Shown here in pieces: positions 58,607 to 64,000 of a stretch of 64,000 bases of DNA (position 1 is its first letter; each line of letters begins with the position of its first letter). The notes below the pieces were generated by a model. The model saw nothing but the letters and a program-made list of their open reading frames with translations, made no database searches and was not told the DNA's origin. Source of the DNA: Escallonia rubra (taxonomy: Eukaryota > Streptophyta > Magnoliopsida > Escalloniales > Escalloniaceae); contig JAVXUO010000972.1 in NCBI GenBank assembly GCA_033065855.1, positions 54,197-118,196 of the forward strand. Reading direction: 5' to 3'. Position numbers and translations under genes: made by a program.

Positions 58607-61600
58607 ACTACGGGAGACGTAAGGATCAAAATCAAGGCAGTCTTTTGGTTCGAAACATTCCGTTGAGTTGCAGGCAAGCATATTTTGCTTTTGTCTGACA
58701 GTCCTTTAGTTACTTCAGTTTTTGCTTGTTCTCCTTTAGACTTGGCTAATATAGTTCACCGTGGTACTCGCAGGCCGGAAGAACTTCGAGCTCCATTTGA
58801 AAGATTTGGAGTAGTCAGGGATGTGTATCTTCCAAAGAACTATTATACAGGGTGAGTTCGCGCAACAATAAGTTGGCTGATGTACCATATCTTCTTGTTG
58901 CATCAGCTGAATTCATCTAGCCATTAGACATCATTTTGAAAAAATTTCCTAAGCTTAATAAGTTAAGAAGTTGTTCTGGACTTTTCTGTACTTGGTAGGT
59001 TTGGCCATGTGGGTGCACTATTTAGCTGGACACTGAGCTTAATTAGCCTTCTGTATTTCTATTCTTCTGGTTTGGCTATAGAAACTTGTTGGTTTTTCTA
59101 CCTTTTGTTGCAAATTAGCACGAACGCATGAAATCATTTCTCACACCATATCTCTTTTTTTATTTTTGCTCTATCATTGTTGTTGTTGGGTTATGCCACA
59201 TGAGCATGTACAGTGTTGCCTACAATTGGATTAGGATGCATTGTATTGCAATTAAGACGCGTGTATGTAAACGTTGTGGTTCCTAGCTAACTTGGGCCAC
59301 TATAATTCAGTGACGATCTTCTGAGCTTTGTTTCTGTTTGGGAGCTGTATATGTCCATTCTTTAACTCATTAAGGGACTGTCACACTTATCATTTTACTT
59401 GTCTCGTGTTGGGTACAGGAGATCAAAACTATTGCTGTAGTTTTGCCGATTGCACGTAGGAAAGTTAAACTTGGCAGTTCTGTTATATTTTCTTACATCC
59501 TACTTTTGCCTTACTATATTTTCTATTGCAGATAGTTAGGGTATTAAAAAGAAAAGGCATACAATGTTCTTTGAAAGGCATACAATATTCTTTGAGCTGC
59601 ATTTCAAACTACTTATTAAGGTTTTTTTTTTTCCCTTTTTTTGACTTTTCATGGTGAGTTATGTTTTGAACTGGCTTGTCAGGGGGTCTAGTTGGTTTGA
59701 AGTTAAAACAAGCCCAAGCCCCACATTTGATGAAGGCCCACTGTTTATGATTCCTTAACATTATTGTCCTCCAAAGGTGTTAAGAGTAATGTTCGAAATG
59801 AAGAACGTTCCTTATTGAAGAGAAATAAAATAATCAAACAATCATTAGAAGTTTGACGAGGAAGAAGATTGGTTGTACGAATTGAAGCCTGCATGAGGAG
59901 AGATTAAGTTTGGGACAAGGTTGGGTTCAAGTGCTTCAAATGTTTACAAGCATGCGAAGAACTTTCAAGTCAATTGCATCTTTTGAAGTTGCCATTCATA
60001 CATGATTGTAGAGGAAAAAGTCAGCCTTTGGCGTTTTATTTGTACTCGTGATGTCTGCTTCTGTATAGAAGTGCTGTGAAGCTGATACTTAGATACTTGA
60101 AGAAGGTATACCAAGCAACGATGTTGTCCAATCATTCAGTGTACTATGTTTGTCTAGTATCCTTCAGTTAGTATCAGTAGCAAACTTAAGTACCTTTCAT
60201 GAAGCTTTGGTTCAACCCCTGCAGGGAACCTCGCGGGTTTGCCTTTGTGCAGTTTGTGGACGCTTATGAGGCTGCAGAGGCTCAATACCATATGAATGGG
60301 AAGATACTTGCTGGGAGGGAGATATCTGTGGTTCTTGCTGCAGAAACAAGGAAAAGGCCCGAGGAGATGCGCCGAAGAACTAGTGTTAGGTAATATCTGA
60401 TGCTCTTCATCCACGTACAGCATGCTGTTACTGCATTATTTTGACGTTTTCTATGACCTGTTGTACCATCTGTAGGGGACCCTCTAGCTCTGGAGGGCGA
60501 CGATCATCCCAGTACGGTTAGTTGTTCTACTCGTTTTTCAGTAATTTGTTGCTCATAGCTTCCTCCTCATTGGCTCATTGCTATTCCCATTAATGTTGTT
60601 CCTCGCCGGAAGAAAACATGGCTCATTTGATGTTGGAGTCATGCTACTCTTCTCAAAACTTCATTTCAAACTTTGTCTCCTAAATGATGTGGCAAGTATC
60701 TTAAAACACAAGGACCCTCTGTTTTTAGATGCAAGAATCAGAATGTGCGAAATCATTTGTTGAGTCAGTACTTGGGATACAAGATTTTGGAAGCATTAGC
60801 ATTAGTTATGCACTTGATATTTGTAGAATTTCTTGGTTATGTTACTGTAGATTATTAAGCTTTAGTTGCATCTATCAATTTATTTATTCTATTTTAGTTC
60901 CAAACTTTTATGCACAACTCTGTAGGACGTTCTCGATCTCGTTCTCGATCTCCACGCTATACATCAGGTTCCAGAGGTCGTCATAGATCGAGGTAATCTT
61001 TCAAGGTGAATGCTAATATCTCTAGATTTCATGGATTGGCTATATGCTAAATTTTGAATGTTATCAGATCGTACTCTCCAGCCCCAAGACGTCAAACTGA
61101 CTACTCCCTTTCCCCTGAAAGGAGGGACCATCCTAGATCACCAAGAGATTCAAAACAAGAGCGAGATGATGATCACAACCGTAGGTCATATTCGCCTGGT
61201 TATGAAAATGCTGATGAAAATGGCAATGGGTATGGCAGGTGGGTGGAGTGCTTCTGCGTTCAAATCTTAATTGCTATTAATGCGGTTTTTAATTACTTTC
61301 CAACTCATATTGATCAGTAGAAGCTCACATGGGAAAAATATCTCATTCTATATGCTGTCAATACAAGGTTTACAGAATTATGCTAGAAACTATGTAGATT
61401 AGTGGCTTTTGTACCCGTTATTCACATTTGAGGTTGAATATTAAGTACCAAGGTAGTCTCCTACCTTGTTGGATGATGCTTGCTTCCTACTATGGAAAAT
61501 ATCAAAAGTACCACCCTATTAGTTGTGGTTCTAAATGCTAGTCACATTAAAGCACAATCTGATCTTGTCAGTGGATTGATGATCTGGTTGGGGGACTTTG

Positions 61601-61870
61601 GAGTTTTATGAGCTTTTGCATTTTCTTATGTTGGCATGCATGACATTTTGAAGTATATCTGATTCATCTTGCCAGTATTATGCTTATCCCTCTTTAGATG
61701 GGCTATTGTTTCCTCTGCCTTAACATTTCTGAATATGTTCTTGTAGGAAATCATATACAGATGCTAATGATCCTCGAGCTCGCTGGAAGTCCTCACCTGG
61801 ACGAGCATCAAGATCACCTTCTGGATCCAGATCACGGTCTGCTGATGCTTCCCCCAGGCACAGCAGATGA
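58441..61870 (+). CDS. SCL30: SR splicing factor, SCL30-like (SC35-like, plant SCL subfamily)
   Basis: Exons: 58441-58673, 58774-58851, 60225-60389, 60476-60516, 60926-60992, 61068-61238 and 61747-61870. Phases agree and the sum is 879 bases, 292 codons plus TGA. The N-terminal extension (MRRYSPPYYSPPRRGY, then Arg/Pro/Ser repeats and 14 Gly in a row) is the charged extension that marks the SCL subfamily. One RRM follows (about residues 66-145) with RNP2-like SLLVRNI and RNP1 RGFAFVQF. The C-terminus is an RS domain (RSRSRSRSP, RSYSPAPRR, RRSYSPGYE, SRSPSGSRSRS). Role by family: nuclear pre-mRNA splicing and splice-site choice. The MRRYSPPYYSPP start and RPEEMR after the RRM match SCL30. Intron 1 uses a GC donor; intron 2 is unusually long (1373 bases). 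No defect was seen. Confidence 0.95.
58852..60224 (+). other. Long intron 2 of SCL30-like gene
   Basis: A GTGAGT donor and CCCCTGCAG acceptor bound 1373 bases inside the RRM coding region; the other coding introns are 86-508 bases. In plant SR genes, long introns in or next to the RRM are typical sites of regulated alternative splicing. No cryptic exon could be proven by eye. Confidence 0.7.
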
Positions 61871-63226
61871 GCATGAGTAGAGCTGATGTGAGAACAATCT
61901 TTAACAATGCTACATGCTTGTACTACTTGTAGATTGGTTGGTAAATCAGCTCTTCTATGTTTGCTAGCAGCGTATGACTTTGTTCCATTTGGTATGCCTC
62001 TTGCAGATTATGGATCCGGTTGTCGTTTTCCTATCTGGATTACTTAAGACCTATATGCTTGGATAATGTTTTTGGATCTTGTCAGGTTTTAACGACCATT
62101 TTATATTCCGAAAGTAGTTTCAATTTGTTTTAGAAGCAAAACCACCGACTCTTCCCCCATCTTAAGACCAGATGAGATTGCCGTCTCTCTATTCTGATAA
62201 TCATCTGTCGTCAAGACATCATCATCTCCATTGAAACACCAGTTTACCTCTTGGATTCTAGCATTTAAAGATCGGCTGCTTGAAGTCTTTGCCAGAAATT
62301 TGAGTTACCTAAGAATGATGTTTGCTGGGGTTTGTAACTTCCATTGATTGGTTGATCGATTCTGCACTTGAACAACACCGGTGGCGTTTGATTGTTGACA
62401 TTTGCTCTCAGTTTTGCAAATTAGAAGATGAGGTTGGCTGACTGCTCTGGTTAATAATGAAGATGGCGATGAAGATAGAAGTTGAGATGTTAATAATGCA
62501 AAAGGAAGATCAAACTTATATTTACGCATGTGTAGTTAGAACTTTTTGCTTAGATGACACCCTTGTTGTCTGACTTCGACGAGGATCTTGGAGCAGAGAT
62601 ATAGATAGAGGGTTCTCTGAACATCTTGTTATATAAATCATTAGATAGTAATCAAGAATAAAGTTACTATAAGCTGGAGAATATTATCCTGGTGATAGAA
62701 GTTATGCTAGAGGTACTCCAATCTTGGAACAACAAAATGGAAACGAAATAGAATCACGTATTAAGAAAGAGATGTATCGCTCTAAGCAAAATGTAAACCA
62801 AGCCAGCCGGAGCATTCATGACGGGTAACCAGTAGTGTCAACTGTCTTAGGCCAAAGGAAGGCCACAAAAAAGTTTTCTTTGCCTACGTGAGCTTATATT
62901 CACAACATTATGGTATATTTGGATACATCGGAATAACCTTACCTTTAGACAAATACCTTTCAACCCTCGCGTAGTTATAGATCAAATTAACCAAGTAACC
63001 TCAACCATTATTGCACATACATGTTTTCTTCCTTCTGATCCTTTTAACTTACCCCAACCTCGTTGCCCACCGAGCATTAACCACCAACAAAACACGTTGC
63101 AAATTACATTTAACCGCAGCCGTGTGCTCCTGTCTAAACCCGACTAACATCAACATTGGTATACATATTTCTTTTAACCCTAAAAACCTCTGAGCTGGTA
63201 TTGGACTATGTTGCTTCAACACTAGT
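61871..63226. other. SCL30 3' region and gene-free stretch
   Basis: The first few hundred bases should be 3' UTR; the exact cleavage site was not determined. Beyond that no gene was recognised. Open frames at 62305-62529 and 63011-63193 have no motif. Confidence 0.5.
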
Positions 63227-63577
63227 ATGATCTATTGTGGTTCAGCTGCTTTCTCTTTTTGCTCATCTAATTTATACACCGCTTATGGCAAAGGACTTTT
63301 ACTGGCTACGAATTGGGCTATACAGCGGAATTTTTTACATATTACGTTACTTACATGTTCAAATTTTTTGTATTCACAACTGTCTGAATCCGAAGATATT
63401 CTGGACACAGTTGCCTCTATTATATATGACTTCTGCAATATCCTATCAGACTTCCACACATTTTGTGTAGATAAAGTGGGCTCTGGACTGCTTAAAGAAG
63501 CACATCTTTTGTCAGCTTACGCTTACCATGCTCCCACGACAATACATCAAGATTGGATCAGTGAACCCCTTTTATAA
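63227..63577 (+). pseudogene. Possible RNase H-like (RVT_3) domain relic
   Basis: The 116-codon frame reads GKGLLLATNWAIQRNF, a string like the plant RNase H-fold domain of LINE-derived proteins (AxxxALxxALxWAxxxG). Further on come ILDTVASIIYDFCNIL and LLKEAHLLSAYA, matching in position the NxxAHxLAxxA end of that domain. The usual catalytic Asp residues are not clear. Probably a decayed LINE piece; the call is weak. Confidence 0.35.
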
Positions 63578-64000
63578 TTTCAATCTTTTGAAATAGTTGT
63601 CTTATTATTATTATTTTTTTTTGGTTAATAAGATAATAGCATTGATAATTAAAAATGTTACATAGTTGCCCAATGGCGAGTAAAGGTCACGACATTCCCG
63701 TGACACTGTGTCTACACGACCACAAATGTCAGAAACTAACAACGAATCTATAGACCCGAAACCAATTACAATTAAACTAAAGCAGAGCGTATCGTACACT
63801 TTAAATTAACTTAAAGTAATAAGCGGAGGCTTAAAGGTTATAAAACACGTAGTATACTAAAATGAAACACTATAAATCTACACAACATAAAAAGTACAAT
63901 GAGAAAGTCAACTGGAGCCGAACGAAAATCAATGATGTACTCAGCAGTCAAAGAGATCACAATGCAAATACAAGAGACAGGTAACATTGCATGATTCATA
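63578..64000. other. Gene-free end of window
   Basis: A T-rich run near 63600-63630 and otherwise unremarkable sequence. The minus-strand frame 63799-63611 has no recognised motif. Confidence 0.4.

Noticed and set aside
62305..62529. Minus-strand 74-codon frame after the SCL30-like gene
   Set aside because: No motif; it lies in 3' flanking sequence and is probably chance.

Overview
This window is plant nuclear DNA, almost certainly from a eudicot. It has short exons with GT-AG (and two GC-AG) introns, plant-specific gene families (PPR, subtilase, SR splicing factor) and dense LTR retrotransposons and MITEs. The species cannot be named from the sequence alone. Two genes look intact. One is a secreted subtilisin-like protease on the minus strand (11 coding exons, 36377 down to 22945, 757 codons). 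The other is an SR splicing factor of the SCL30 type on the plus strand (7 coding exons, 58441 to 61870, 292 codons). One more host gene, a DYW-type PPR gene (6368 to about 15590, plus strand), is a pseudogene.

Layout. 1-3195: 5' part of a decayed LINE on the minus strand. 3196-6367: gene-free. 6368-15590: PPR pseudogene split by a full-length chromodomain Gypsy element (6535-12447, target duplication CACTC) and by a solo LTR (12921-13827, target duplication GTTAA). 16118-17124: Harbinger-like MITE carrying a 190-bp tandem repeat. 17125-22944: gene-free, with three covarying hairpins and microsatellites. 22945-36377: subtilase gene whose last intron holds a 9.5-kb Copia element (23556-33038, target duplication CTTAA). 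37789-57110: a transposon nest made of two decayed Copia copies of one family (A and B, minus strand), three MITEs around and inside the 3' LTR of A, a 499-bp TRIM and a 5.6-kb LTR element inside A, then a 2.1-kb solo LTR and a fifth MITE. 57545-61870: SCL30-like gene. 62000-64000: a weak RNase H-like relic.

The most unusual object is the 5.6-kb LTR element at 42720-48364. It has LTRs, a perfect target duplication and a polypurine tract, but no recognisable gag or pol. Near its 5' end it carries short pieces of three unrelated plant genes: a MYB R2 repeat, a diterpene (ent-kaurene-type) synthase and a TIR1/AFB auxin-receptor leucine-rich repeat. Also notable are an in-frame, near-identical triplication of 126 codons inside the pol reading frame of the intronic Copia element, and four small hairpins with covarying stems in that element's leader. 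Copia copy B supplies natural empty sites for three of the insertions in copy A, so the nesting can be read directly.

Limits: all homology calls are from motif recognition, without database searches. No tRNA, rRNA or CRISPR was recognised, but structured RNAs cannot be excluded by eye. Retroelement frames are described as found, with their breaks, and are not reconstructed.
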